Below, in pieces: positions 23,536 through 35,913 of a DNA stretch of 64,000 nucleotides. The translations under genes were made by a program, and so were the position numbers. The notes below the pieces were generated by a model. It ran no database searches, was not told the origin of the DNA, and worked only from the letters and a program-made list of their open reading frames with translations. Every line of letters begins with the position of its first letter. Position 1 is the first letter of the stretch. Source of the stretch: Parasponia andersonii (Eukaryota; Streptophyta; Magnoliopsida; Rosales; Cannabaceae). Location: assembly GCA_002914805.1 (NCBI GenBank), contig JXTB01000136.1:798811-862810 (forward strand), in the 5' to 3' direction.

Positions 23536-25814
23536 TGAAAAACTAGATTTATTTTAAAAGGGATTTCTAATACTTTTACCTATAAAAACAAAAAAAAATT
23601 ATAAAAATACAGTAGGTCAGTTTTTTTTTTCCCCTAATTTTTGTGCCAAAGTGAACAATATTATTTTTGAAATGTTTATTAGTTACTAGTGTCTGAAAAC
23701 TGATTACCTATTATTAGTTATAAATACTTTTGGTCACTAGTTATTAGTGCTCGAAAATTGGTAATTGGTTATTAATTATTATTTTTAAAAATGATATTTT
23801 TCTATTTTTCAAATGATATTTTTTTAAAAAATAATGTACTGGATTTAAAAAAACTAAGGTTATCATATTTTTCTAATTCTTTTCTAAAAACATTGTACAA
23901 TGCTTAATTTTCACTTAAAAAGTACTATTTTTAAATTGATTTAGAGAAATACTATCTTAAAAATATTTTGAAAAATAACTTCTTTTTTCTTCGAACTTGG
24001 TATTTTCAAAGGTTTTTGAGTTAATCAGTCAATTATTTAGGATAACCAATCAAGTTATTTGAGATAACTAAGTTAGTAACTTGACTTTTTTTTCTTTTCT
24101 TTTGCTAGAATAATAACTTGGTTGGTTATCTCAAGTATCTTATCAAATGGTTAAAAAGTAATATTGTTCAAAATATTTTCAAAAGTGGTGTTTTTCTAGT
24201 TAAATATGAAATTTTCAAATAATTTTAAACTTTGAGATTTTCCAATTTCTTTTATAAAAATTTACCATATAAGTCAAATTTATTATTATTATTTTTTAAA
24301 AAAATTAGATAGATTTTTTCCTTTAAATGTGGGAAGAGTAGAGTGTTTATCTTTTTTTTTTTTTTTTTTCACTTCCTCTTAATAATGTTCTTTTTTCCCC
24401 CTCTTTTTATATAGTTAATTGGTTGAGCAATACATATTTATATATTAGCTTGATATATCTATTTATATGCCAGCTTTAGTTTATATACTATGTATATTAA
24501 TTTTTATTTTGGGTACATTATACTTTATATTAGGTATATACACTGATATGTTGGTCATTTTGCTACAATATTTGAAAAACAAATATATACTTAAATGAGT
24601 CTACAATTTAGTCATTTAGTTATAAGACCCGACGATGTAATGATTAAAAATTTTATCCCGAAAACTCTCACTTCTGGATTTCAACAGGGCAATCAAGTTG
24701 GTGATCTTTTTATTTTCTATTTTCTCAAAAATGGTGTCAATTTGTAGAGAGTGGATGTGATCTCTAACATCCATATAAGAATTTGTCAAGATAAATGCAG
24801 CTAGAGTACACTAGGTGTGTAAGCATAAATGAGGTTTAGCATGTTTGAATTAAATAATAACGTTATGAGATACCATATAGTGTCTAGTACTATATGATGT
24901 GTCAGTTTGTGAGTAGTTAATTATAATTAGACTTCGGATGAAGTTTATGTGAGAATCAATTTATTAATTAGAGTTGTCCACTGACAGACTGACACATCAT
25001 TGTGGTGTTGGGTACTCTTGGTGCCCCATAGTATTCCTTATTAAATAACTAACTGAGTTTAAATGAATAATAATCTAACTATTAGGTGGCTCTATCATCT
25101 GTAACGAACTCTACTAGTAAACAAATATTAATTTAGACATGTATCAACTGTTACTAGAATTTCAGACAAATTTGATATCACATATCAGATGTGCAATACA
25201 AGTGGAATGATAATTGATTGTAAGTTTCAAATGAATTTTGTCTAGGTGAAATTGTAATAAAATAATCCTACATGAGAAATAATATTTAGAAGAATATTTG
25301 AGATGATAAATGAAATGCAAGGAATACTTAAAAGTTGTAATAATTCAGGTTTAACTCGTGTTTCTTTTAGAATCTATTACTATCCACTCTCAAGTTATGA
25401 GCTTTATTAAAACTCATAAGTTGAATATGTGATCCGATGTACAATAAGGTCATATCCAATCTGCGGTAAAATGTCATTTTTGGCCAAAATAATGCACTAA
25501 AATAGGGAGACACTACAATGTCGCGCCATAAATAGCATGACACTATAGTTACAATGCTATGTGCTAAATTCTTTTGTTATTTCTTGTCAAATTTCTAAAA
25601 ATAGAAATCATCATATAAAAATTGATTTCTACATATATTCTAAGGATAAAAAGAGATTTGAGTAAAAAAAAATAAAAAATATTATTTTTAGCGTAATATT
25701 TAGAATAATAAATTAGAGATGAAAAAAATATAGAATAATATCATTCTATTTTAAAATTTTTATTACTTTAAAATAAAATTTTGAGTTAGAAATAACCTAA
25801 ATACGCCGGCTGTC

Positions 25815-25954
25815 AGCTTCTTTTATAGCAGCTCTCAGCTTTAAAACTTGGGCTGCTCATGATGTGCACCTAGATTCCTTGACAAGCTTCTTTTATAGCA
25901 GCTCTCAGCTTTACAACTTGGGCTGCTCATGATGTGCACCTAGATTCCTTGATA
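25815..25954. repeat. Near-perfect 70-bp tandem duplication
   Basis: A 70-bp unit beginning AGCTTCTTTTATAGCAGC at 25815 repeats at 25885; I see one substitution in the body (TTTAAAACTT versus TTTACAACTT). The high identity indicates a recent event. No gene overlaps it. Confidence 0.92.
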
Positions 25955-26077
25955 AGCCCAACGGGGAGTTCTCCTAATTTGTTTCTTGTGAAAGTTGCAC
26001 AATTGTGCTACGAAAAGACTAGCAGCAATTAAACTTGTAATCATGGTTATTAACGCGTTGTTGGCTCTGGAAACTAT

Positions 26078-26518
26078 TAGGGCATTTGGTACGGAGTAAT
26101 TTTTAGGTAGGACTGAGTAGTATGTTTAGTATTATTTTAATATTTAGTAAAGTAATTATTTGGAGAATTATTTTTTTTTTTAAAAGTAGAAGTTATTATA
26201 AAATTAAAAAATTATTTAGATTTTAAATGAATTCTCATCTAAAATCCGTCTTAAAAGATAAAATAAAAAAAATACAACATCGTAAGAATCATAATAAATT
26301 ATTTTATTTTATATTAATAAATTTTATTATTTTATAAATAATATAATTTTTTAATTTTAATTTAAGTGCATTCATATACGTAACCAAACACAGTCATCTA
26401 ATATTTCAAGAATCATAAATAAGATTATTACGTACGACCAAACATATTTAGAAATAATCATATCACTATTTTTAGTTTTTCATTAATCTGAAAATTGAGA
26501 TTACTTTATACCAAACTG
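26078..26518. mobile_element. MITE-like element
   Basis: The left edge GCATTTGGTACGGAGTAAT (26082-26100) is mirrored by ATTACTTTATACCAAACTGA on the right (26500-26519). The interior is non-coding and AT-rich with internal inverted segments. Edges and target duplication are uncertain. Confidence 0.45.
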
Positions 26519-26712
26519 AAGTAACTTAGATAACTTTAACTCGTAGACACGTGTCTTGTAGGGTACTGACGGTGGATTTTCAACCCTATATATTCTGTTT
26601 ACTAATTAAAGTTAAGAGTTTCTATAACAAATTAACAGATAGCTTTTTTCTAATAATTTAATTTTAAGAAATTGTTTTGCCTTTTTTTTTTTTTAACTCT
26701 CTACGCTAAATG

Positions 26713-26760
26713 CCCCCCTCCCTCCCTCCCTCCATCTCTCTCTCTCTCTCTCTCTCTCCC
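26713..26760. repeat. (CCCT)n/(TC)n microsatellite
   Basis: CCTCCCTCCCTCCCTCC is followed by a run of about 12 TC units. Confidence 0.95.
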
Positions 26761-26813
26761 CGTCCCTTTCTCGTTTATTAGTGTATCAATTTTTTTTTAG
26801 TAAAATAACTTTA

Positions 26814-27065
26814 TTAACTTGAATCAGTTATTACAATGGTAGAAATAACAAGTGGCAATGAATCCGCCCGAACTGAGTCACCTCTCGTAGAAGACGCAGT
26901 AACAACTATTGAATGGGCCACTTCGTTTCCCTTTCTAGGAACAAAGAGGCAAGACCCAGTACCATGGAAAAGAGAAAATCTGAGTAATGACTTTGACATG
27001 AATGACAGTCTTATGTGACAACTAACATAAGAAATATTAGAGGGGTTTTCATTTTTATATTCCAA
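26814..27065 (-). pseudogene. Non-LTR retrotransposon RNase H-like tail fragment
   Basis: The - strand frame contains LFVPRKGNEVAHSIVVTAS followed by a conserved-looking tail ending ISTIVITDSS and a stop. The pattern V-x-R-x-x-N-x-V-A-H-x-x-A is the last RNase H motif of plant LINE-type reverse-transcriptase proteins (RVT_3 family). Only this C-terminal part remains, so it is a relic. The first part of the open frame (27000-27065) is probably chance. Confidence 0.5.
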
Positions 27066-28059
27066 ATAACTATTTGTATAAGGTATTAGTGATTCTTTTT
27101 CCTTAGATTTTTACCATTTTTTCCCTATATAAACAAACAACTCTTTTACCATTTCACTTCTAAGAACAGGTCTCATTCTGTTAATTATGTATTTACGGCT
27201 TCCAATAAAGGTAACTTACTTTTCATTTTAAATTGGTGTTAACTTTAACTTTAAGGGGCTTTGCGCAAAATAGTCAAATTTTGGCCCTCTTTAGTAATGT
27301 CCATTTTTCAAACATTATATCAAACTAGGAGGGTGTATTAGTTTTAGTTTCAAAATGGCCAATATATCATTTTCAGTATATAGTATATTAGATGTACTTA
27401 ATATAATTTTTTTTTTAAAAAAGAATTATTTACTATTGATATATAAAATTATATTGTATATTAAATGTACTCCAAGTGTTTGCCTTGGTAAATTTTGTCG
27501 TTGAAACAATTGAATTTACCAACTTTTTATGATTAAAATCAAATAATTTGGCATCACAAGTATACATTTATAGGAATTTTAAAATTTAGAATATTAATTT
27601 GCAAGAATTTAATGTGTAGAATTCAAAAATGAAAGTATTATTTCATAAAAATTTAAAAATTAGAGTATTATTTTACAAAATTTAAAAGTGAGACTATTAT
27701 ATTATAGAAATTCCAAAGTCAAGATTTTTTTTTGCAGAAAAGTTAAAAATAATGGTACTTTTATATCATTATCCCTAAAGGGTATCCCAATATTTTTTTG
27801 GAAAAAAGAGAAACAAATCTATTTGACTTACTTTTAACGACAAAAGTATAACGTTTTTCAAAATATAATGTCAATATCTAATGTTATGTTATGAGATATC
27901 GTATCATATCCGGTCTATTATTGATTAATTATAATTATATTTTCTGTATAATAAGACAAAGTTTAGTATAAACTGTTAGCACAGTACCGCCAAGCATGTT
28001 TTTTTGCTCATATCCAATACATCATGATAAACTGTTAGCAGCCCTATCACAAGATTAGT
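27066..28059. other. AT-rich intergenic DNA
   Basis: I see no coding, RNA or clear transposon signal in this stretch. Confidence 0.6.
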
Positions 28060-28780
28060 TTAAAACATGCGAGCCCGAATCCTAGGCGTGGGACTCTCTT
28101 GGCGGTACTGTGAGAACATATCTTCACATGCTTTCTTCCACTTCAATTCCAATGCCTCGTTCAAGCAGATACTCACGAATTCAGATTTCGAAGAAGCATG
28201 ACAATACTTCTTGCACTTCTCTATTTCAGCCTCCAATATATCCTTTTTACGTAAGAACTCCCATTCTAATAATCGCATCTGTTGGTTAAATTGTGCGGGA
28301 ATCTCCTCTTGAAGCCTACTTTCCTGAAAACCCAAGAAAGCATGTACAAGTCTTTCTAGATGTGCTCTTGCAAATCTAATATCACTTAGGATGTTGGATT
28401 TCCAGTGGCAACTCGGCGCATGATTTATGGAGGAAATACTTGTATATTTTGCAAGCAAAAGAGGCACCTGAGCATATTGAACCACATGCAAAGTATGTAA
28501 TTTGATCTTTGACGTCCACCTGAACAAGTTGCATCCAATGTTGATGAGTAAAATGTTGAACAATATCCTCACCTTCACATGCCACGGGGGGCACTAGGGC
28601 ACATTTCTCGTCCATGTTGAAATGGCATTGGTCACATCTATAGAACGGTAACGAATGACTTCGTGATAAGAGTCACAATAATAGCAACCAATATCGATAC
28701 CTTTCATCAATGTGAGAGGGTGGGAATTTGCAGGAATCACAACTGAAATATGGTTCATATGATACAAACATATTAAGGCA
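28060..28780 (-). pseudogene. DC1-domain (Cys/His-rich) protein pseudogene
   Basis: Read on -, fragments of the plant DC1 family appear in order: YFSCDSCKFPPSH (about 28765-28720), HPLTLMKGIDIGCYYCDSYHE (frame-shifted, about 28720-28650), CDQCHFNMDEKC (shifted back, about 28640-28600), then HFTHQHW...CSGASFACKIYKYFLHKSCAELPLEIQHP (about 28555-28390), where several zinc-binding Cys have changed. A C-terminal coiled-coil-like tail follows in another frame (about 28370-28066). At least three frame changes break the reading frame. DC1 proteins bind zinc and possibly diacylglycerol or act in plant defence signalling; this copy is unlikely to work. A donor-like site near 29706 on - could belong to a former leader exon. 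Confidence 0.75.
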
Positions 28781-29172
28781 TAAATTTCAATTCATATCGC
28801 CATACTTGTTCTCGTTTTTTAGGAGCAAAGGATGCTTGTGACTGTAATGTTGACTTTGTTCCATTTCTCTAAATTATACTCTTTCCCTTCCTTTCCTTTC
28901 CAATTTCTTTTTCTTCTTTCTTTTCTTTTTTGTTTCTCCTAAAGGGAAAAAAAAACAGAATTATGTATTTTTTAATTCAAAGCAATACCCCCAAGTTAGA
29001 TCCAAGTTAACTTATATATATATATATATATAAGTATATATACATAGGTTTTTGGATCCAATAAAGGTCATATTATAATCAATATAGCATTGAATAAATA
29101 TAATATTTATGTTAGTCAAATCACGCAAAGTCTCCCATCAAGAAGAATATATCCTTGCCCATATATATATGG
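28781..29172. other. Non-coding DNA with pyrimidine tract and TA repeat
   Basis: A C/T-rich tract (about 28878-28940) and a (TA)n tract (about 29011-29033) are the only features seen; no gene. Confidence 0.6.
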
Positions 29173-29409
29173 GCACCAATCCGTAGGTATTTTTTTTTTT
29201 TACCTATATATAAGTATCAATTTGGCCAATGAAAATTTAGTATATATATTTTTTTATTATAAAAAGTAAGAGAGAGAAGGAGCATTAATGATGCACGTTT
29301 TTTTATGCACTTCATTATAGCCATTGGATCACCGTTAGATGATGATCCAACGGCTAAAAAAAAAATACCTATCCATAGGTAAAGAAAAAAAATACCTATT
29401 GGATTGGCA
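29173..29409. mobile_element. MITE-like inverted-repeat element (about 235 bp)
   Basis: GCACCAATCCGTAGGTATTT at the left is mirrored by AAATACCTATTGGATTGGCA at the right. Inside, TAGCCATTGGATCA (about 29319) and TGATCCAACGGCTA (about 29344) form a second hairpin. Homopolymer A and T runs flank the arms. It is followed directly by (TA)n, so insertion next to TA repeats is plausible. Confidence 0.75.
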
Positions 29410-29410
29410 A

Positions 29411-29449
<39 letters not shown>
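29411..29449. repeat. (TA)n microsatellite
   Basis: About 39 bp of TA repeats adjoin the MITE-like element. Confidence 0.95.
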
Positions 29450-29451
<2 letters not shown>

Positions 29452-30770
29452 CAGAATTCAATTTATAAGAACAAATATTTTAAAATAAAAGAAAACATAA
29501 TAAAATCTAGAATCAATAATAAGTCTTCAGATACTTAATTTGACGCTGGAAAATGTACTATTTATAGCTCTGAACTTAGTTCACTGCAATGTGAAACCAC
29601 GATCTAATGACGCATTTTTTTTTAAAAAAAAAGTCGAAATATTTCATTCTAGAAGACAACATTATTCAAACATTTAGATAGCAATTAAGGGGGGGAAATC
29701 AGCTTACCGATGATTCGAAGAAGAGAGAAAAAGTGAGTAGTTGTGGATCAAGCTATGACAAACTATAAAGATAGAGGTCGAGATGTATAAAGTCCAAGGA
29801 AAAGAGACCATAAAGACGTGAACAGTAGATGCATGGTCTCTACACTCTGCTTTGTAGGCAAAGAAAAGAGAGAGAAAAAAAAAATCTCTGTTCGCAAATC
29901 AAGAAAGAAGTAAAATTATATGACTGCAAGTCTGCAAATACTATTTAAATTTTTTTAATTTTATTCTTTTTTTGGTTCCAAGAATTAAGGCTTCGCTTTG
30001 TCATGACATTTGGTATAGATTTCACTTTGTGTCTAGATATTCTTGTCGTGGTGTTTTCAAGAAAGAATCTTTTTGTAGTTATAGTATACACATGTTCTTA
30101 TCTTGGTTATCTTGTTTTTCCTTGTCTTGACCGTGAGATCTTTTGATTGCTAAACTAAGAATTACTGTATTCATTTCTTTGCAGGTATTGAGCGACGTTT
30201 GAGTGAGTTTGGGAGGTTAAGAATCGAGCGACGTGTGAATTTGGAAGGTGTGCGTGAACTTTGATAATAATAAATGTGTGAGTTATTATTTTTTTATTTT
30301 TGGAATAAATATTGATTATTAATTAAGTCTCATTTGATTAAAAAAAAAATTATATGCATTTCTTCCTTAATTGAGTTTGGTGATTTAAAATTTGATAATT
30401 TAGTATGTAATTTTTTTTCTAACATTACATGTTGGATCTTTAAGTAGAGAAAATACTCGATTAAACGTGACATGGTATTTCAATTGTACAGAATTGATTT
30501 AAAGCGCTTTAGTGGTTCACTTGCTTACATCTCAATGTATAATGTATGATAACTTAATCAAAATACTGCAGTTATTTGTGCTCTTTTTTTTTTTTTTATA
30601 TATATAAACAGTTATTTGTGCTCTTTTATTTATTAATATTTGTGTTTTTTGAGAATTTTTATTATAGTTTTCAAATAATATTAATTTATTTTTTAAAAAT
30701 TTTATTTTTAGTTTTAATTTAATTTTATTGGATTGAACAATTGAACTCCATTTTAATTTTCGTTTCTTTT
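29450..30770. other. Intergenic DNA with one exon-like patch
   Basis: Most is AT-rich and featureless. At about 30186-30264 a TTTGCAG acceptor is followed by a short frame with an internal repeat (ATTGAGCGACGTTTGAGTG and AATCGAGCGACGTGTGAA) ending in a TGA. It could be the last exon of an unrecognised or relic gene; no upstream exon was found. Confidence 0.4.
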
Positions 30771-30779
30771 CTGAATTAG

Positions 30780-31120
30780 GTTTTATTTTATTTGATTCGC
30801 ATGCGAGGAAGTGGCCGTTACTGGATCGATCTTAGGAGTGATCTAGCAGGCATTTGCTGAATGCAGCAAATAGGTGGAGTCCAGGCATCAGCATGGAGCA
30901 ACTTCTTTCCCAGGATGGTAGGATCCCGTGCTTCATAGGCTCTATGCAACCGACTTCGGTCCCAGTCGCGAGGCACCACTTCAGCCCATCAATTCACCTA
31001 TTCGCTTCAGCCAATCAGAATCTAAAGACGTGTCGAGCTCACCATTTTCGGCCGCATGCACCTGAATATCGTGCCTAGATCAGAATTTGGGGGGAAAAAA
31101 AAAAAAAAAAAAAAAAACAA
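30780..31120 (+). other. GC-balanced segment ending in poly(A); possible retro-inserted sequence
   Basis: About 300 bp of balanced composition in AT-rich surroundings end in GGGGGG plus about 20 A (31097-31119). This fits a SINE-like or other retrotransposed copy on +, but I recognise no RNA polymerase III boxes, no protein and no target duplication. The 74-codon frame inside is probably chance. Confidence 0.3.
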
Positions 31121-31338
31121 ACAAAGAAAACAACAAAACAAGAAAGCCATGATGAACCAGAGTTGCAGTATTTCATCTACTTGAGCTCGAATTACAAAAT
31201 AAGTTAGATCATAGGCCATGGCTACCCGATTTATTTCATAGTCTGAATTCAATGTCTCCCCCCCATCTCATCTGAACCTCTATTATTAGTCCCTCCTCTG
31301 CTGCCACTTGGACTCACAGGCGAGTTATTGTAGTCAGA

Positions 31339-32050
31339 TCACTGATGGCCCCCTTTTCGTTCCCTCTGTTCTTTTCTCTTTTGTTTAGTATTCATAACTC
31401 TAAACCAATCTCCATATCGATCTTTAGTCGAAATGCCGTTTATGTCTAAAGTTTCCTCCTCTGGACATTCCCTTAGTTTGTGTCCTATAATACCGTATCG
31501 AAAATAAAATTCTGGTAGGAATTCATACTGTACCAGAATGAAGATAGACCCCGTGACCTCATCAGTAAAAACTCGTAGCCCTTTGCATAATGGTTTAGTA
31601 ACATCAATATTGACTCTTGCATGTATCATTAGCCCATCTGTGTCTACATCCTCCACTGACCCAATCAACTCCACACAAAGTCATGCAAATCAATACCTTG
31701 TGGTTTAAGAAGGGAAATTAATTGGTTGCCGAATGTCCATGGACCTCCCGATAACACTCTTTGATGATCTACTTTGCACCCAAAATGAAACATAAAAATA
31801 TTTGTGATACCCATTGATTCAACTTTGACCTTACGGGTAGTGCGCCACACTTGTTTTGCAACTTTATTCAGACACTCTCAATTGACGAACTTATTTCCAA
31901 AGACCTTCCTACCAACCAGAGCTCCATATTTTCTTTACCGTCTTCATATATCTCTGGGTTCATTCTCATCATAGGATTATCATGGTCGTCAAGATTTAGG
32001 CGTTCACACAATTTGGCCACTTCTTCGGGGTCCATATCAACGAAGTAAAG
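31339..32050 (-). pseudogene. Non-LTR retrotransposon ORF1-like (DUF4283/zinc-knuckle) pseudogene
   Basis: On -, the start MDPEEVAKLCERLNL (about 32032) leads into a DUF4283-type region in a second frame (FMFHFGCKVDHQRVLSGGPW, about 31780-31730, ending DLHDFVW near 31670), and then a third block (ELIGSVEDVDTDGLMIHARV) ending in a degenerate zinc knuckle YGIIGHKLREC, where earlier Cys positions are Phe/Tyr. This is the ORF1/gag-like protein family of plant LINEs. At least two frame changes are present, and a stretch between the DUF4283 and ELIG blocks seems missing. No reverse transcriptase follows downstream (31338 leftward), so the element is truncated. Confidence 0.7.
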
Positions 32051-32062
32051 GAGAAGCAACAA

Positions 32063-34201
32063 ATGTAAGCAATATTGCTAGTAGATCCATACTAAATAGA
32101 TGAGAACATGCAACGTCGTTTCAGTTGGGACTAAGTTTAGGATGAGGCTATACAGAAAGGGAATAAAAAGGTGATAAGGAAAGACTAGGCCGAGAAAGTA
32201 TAAAATGACTAGGACAAGGATAGGAAAAAGGAGGTTGAACTAAGCAAAGGCCAGGAAAAAGATAAGAAATAGGAATTTAAACTAAGTGTTTCTAAGAAAC
32301 GACAAGAGTCAACCTGTAATTGACAATAACTTTCTATACTCGGGAGCTCCAGAGGAGTTCTGGAGAGAACGAGAGAGAAAACTTTCTTGTATATATTTTA
32401 TTTTTATGATCAAAACATCTCCATTTAGGGGATTATCCTAGACGACTTTACGAGAATTTTAGACGGTGAAAGAGAAAAAGAGATATGGATAACACGACTC
32501 AAAAATGGACGCACTTCGACTCAAATTTGCTTAAAGTTCATTTTCTTTTTGCTCTTTATGTTTAGAAGTATTTTTTCTATTATTTTATTTATGAACTAAA
32601 TTTTGTTTTCTGATACTATAATGCAGTCGGATTATAAATATTTAAATTTTTTTAATTAATATATGTTGAATATTTTAATGTATTCTAAGTACTTATGAAT
32701 GCTTGATTATCAATTACATGATTTAAAATTTGATTTGTAATTAAAAAGTATAAATTAAATTTACCTTAATTAGAATACCATGAATTCAACCTAAGATAGA
32801 GATAACGATATGATTTGTGATAATATATTAATAATTATCTGATCTAAATGAACTTTAACTCTGGTTAAAATTTTTATAGAGATATAAAAGATTTACTTGT
32901 TAAAGTAAATTATTAATGCTTAAGACGAACTAATAATTAATTTAAAATAATTCATTATCAACATATGGAATAGTACCTGATTTATTAAATTAGGAGATTT
33001 AGATAGATTAATTACGGTGAAATCAGAAATTCCAGATTTTTTGCTTATTGAATTATCATCTTTATTATTTTGCTTCGTTTTCTTTTTAATTGGTTATTTA
33101 ATTTATTTTTATAAAAATTTTCTTTTTCGATTGTCTTCAAATAAAATTAAGGTCAGAAAAATTTGGGTAACTAGTAAGCAATAGTCTTTGTGAGAATGAT
33201 ATTTTTACTTTTTATTATTTTACTTATTTGTAATATGATGCACTGCAATTATTTCATAACAATGGAGCTAATCACTTACAAATTTATACCTCTAATTTTA
33301 TATGTGTTTTTTTTTTGGGTCGTGGCCTCCAAGGTGGCAAATTTTCACGAACTTACTATTATAGACGTAAACAAACAATCCAAACACTCAGTATAGGACA
33401 CCAATTAGAAGAATTTCGTTCGTTTGAACAATCGGATATAAAGTGTTAGTGCACATGAATTTTCTTAAATAATTTTTATGGCTCTGCCTTTTTGTTCCTA
33501 ATTTTTGCTAGGGACAAAACCTTCGATGGTAATTTTGTCCTATGATTTTACTTTAAAAGCGTTTTTATTCTTCATCCAAAATCTGTACTTTCTTTCTGTT
33601 TTTCTCTCCAAAACAATTGGTGCTAGTAAAATACTAATTATGCCCTTTTAAAAAAAAGTGCTACATGTGATGTTGCACTTACTGAGTCCTGTCCAAATTA
33701 AATTGTTTTTAAGTAATTTAGAGGCCTAATTACTAAAGAAAGTTTTTGAAAAAATTTATATAGATGACTAATATTTTAAATTTGATTAATTAGATGGTCA
33801 TTTTTTAAATTTTATTACTAAATGTCTAAATAAATATATTTTTATACTTAGAATATATACTTATTTACTAATTTTAATTAATATACTGAAATATATTGAG
33901 TATATAAATTTTTACACTTAGTATATAAATGTATATACTAGACATTTTAGTATAACATTCAAAAACGAATATTTACTTAAATTATGCCCAAAATTCGGTC
34001 ATTTTGCTTTAAGCACAAATTTTTAGGGACCACTTTTGGGTATCCACCACAAATTTAAGAAGCAAACGTGCCAATAGCCCTTTTCTAAAGTCACTCTTTT
34101 GGAGCGTTATAGTTCTTTCCATCTTTTTTTCTTAGCAAATGCAGGGAAATTCTACCATGTGGTCTGGGCTTTAGACCATATAAATAGGGTGTGAAGTTGA
34201 G
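32063..34201. other. Intergenic DNA, no recognised gene
   Basis: 32063-32480 has more balanced composition and may be the 5' part of the LINE or another repeat; the rest is AT-rich. A 68-codon frame at 33190-33396 is hydrophobic and most likely chance. Confidence 0.55.
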
Positions 34202-34209
34202 AGTGTAAC
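34202..34209. repeat. Left target-site duplication of hAT element
   Basis: AGTGTAAC directly left of the TIR; the right partner is AGTGTTAT (34202-34209 versus 39054-39061), six of eight bases the same. An 8-bp duplication is diagnostic of hAT elements. Confidence 0.7.
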
Positions 34210-34559
34210 TAGGGGCGGCAATCCAGGTCACGACACGATAACACGACTCGAAAACGACACGAAGTTAGCGGGTTTGGGTTGAGCTTAAATAGATGCGGGT
34301 CAAAACAGGTTAAACACGATTAAGCACAATAAAATAACAGGTCAAAATTAGGTCAACCTGTCTAACGCGAAATTAACACGTTTGACACGATTAAAATCAA
34401 AATTAATAAACAAGTCATAATCGTATCAACCCGCAATTAACCTATTTACAACCCGTTTATGACACGATAATTTTTTTTTTAACATTTAATTTAAAAAAAA
34501 TTAAAAATTCGAAAAAAAAAACAAAAGGTGAAATGAAAAGTGAAAACCCTCACAGCACA

Positions 34560-34861
34560 CATATCACTCATCTCTCTCAATTCTCAAATCAGCTGCCACT
34601 TACCCTCACATATGTAACTCATCTCTCATCTCTCTCAAACAAACCCTAAATCAAACTCAGCCCGTCAGCTGCCACCCTCCCTTCTCAGCTCCTCCCTCCC
34701 TCCCTCGTCTCAGTCGCCCTCCCTCTTAGTCTCTCCTTTTCTCTGTCGCTCTCACTCCAGTCCTCAAGATCTCACTCTTGATCTTACACTCCCAATTTCG
34801 AAAGATCTCAAGATCTCACTCTTGATCTTGCACTCCCAATCCTGCTCTCGTTCTCAGTCAG
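34560..34861 (+). other. Putative non-coding first exon of the hAT transposase gene
   Basis: A C/T-rich stretch in which AAGATCTCACTCTTGATCTT appears twice, 44 bp apart (34766 and 34810). It ends CAG before GTATAAC (34862), a good donor; the acceptor would be AG at 35912-35913, directly before the ATG at 35914. Confidence 0.55.
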
Positions 34862-35913
34862 GTATAACAAAGATATATATTTTTTCTTGTATTGTTTTTG
34901 TAATTTTTTCTGTTTTGTTACAGCTTAATAATAGGTTCTGGTCTTAAGTACTCTGAATGTGCAGGATATAGAGAGAAATTTTTGAAAGTTGCACTTCGAT
35001 TTATACTTTATAATGTTTCCTGCTAATTAATCTAATACTGTTTTTAGAGCTTAATAATAGGTTCTGGTCCCAGGATTCATATTCGGTAATGTTTCCTACT
35101 AATTGTTAGGTTGACATAATGATGGATTAAATGTGAATTTTTTTTTAATATTCAAATTAGCGTGGAAGATTTTTCTCATTTTGTATTTGCTCATCTTGCT
35201 GACTAATATATATCCTTGTTGACTTCTTTTCCTTTTGGAAGGTTTTGGTTATAACTTAAAAAAAGAAAAAAGAAAGAGTGGCATTGGTTAATAGGTGCAA
35301 CTCTTTTTTCCCCTAAGAGGGGTGCGGTTGCTCTTTATGCTATTAAGATCTCTTATGGATACAGTGCCTTTTCTTTGATTAAGTATAAAACTGAGGCAAA
35401 ACAAGCTTTGTCATTTGATATTTAATATAGAATTCTATTTAAAGTAACATTCTTTTAGTAAAATAAGATAAATGAGAAGTAGATGTTGTACATCCAACTT
35501 AGTTGTTGTGTTTGATAAATTGATAAAATAATGAATTAATTATAGGAGGGACATTTTGTACAAGTTAGGAGTGTAGATAAAATGACCGTATATACATAGA
35601 TATATAGATAATGCAACTACCAAAAGTATACATAATTTTTACTATGTATATATAATGTGATCTTTAATAAAAGACTTGTGATGGTATTTTTTGGATGCGA
35701 CAATCTGATCTTCTTTGTTAAAAGACTCATGTATTTTTTTTCTTTTTAATCTTTTATGGCTCTGTTAATTAAATTTATGGCATTGTCAATTAAATTTGGT
35801 TCTATTTTTCTTAATTATTTGTTACTTTTTTTTGCTCAAGTAATTATTTGTTACTTAATTATGCTTGTTTTGCCTTTAATATGTTGCTGATTTTTTCATA
35901 TTTTGATATATAG

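Larger units (their letters stand above)
22610..26813. other. 3' flank of p24 gene and AT-rich intergenic DNA
   Basis: Apart from the p24 3' UTR (from 22610) and the repeats listed separately, nothing coding is recognised. Long T runs occur near 22990-23016 and 24352-24370. A hairpin-like pair (ATGATGTGTCAG near 24895 and CTGACACATCAT near 24980) may be a small relic MITE. Confidence 0.6.

Noticed and set aside
26836-27018. + strand 60-codon frame
   Set aside because: Antisense to the better-supported - strand RNase H-like fragment.
33190-33396. 68-codon hydrophobic frame
   Set aside because: Non-conserved-looking, in AT-rich DNA, no supporting context.
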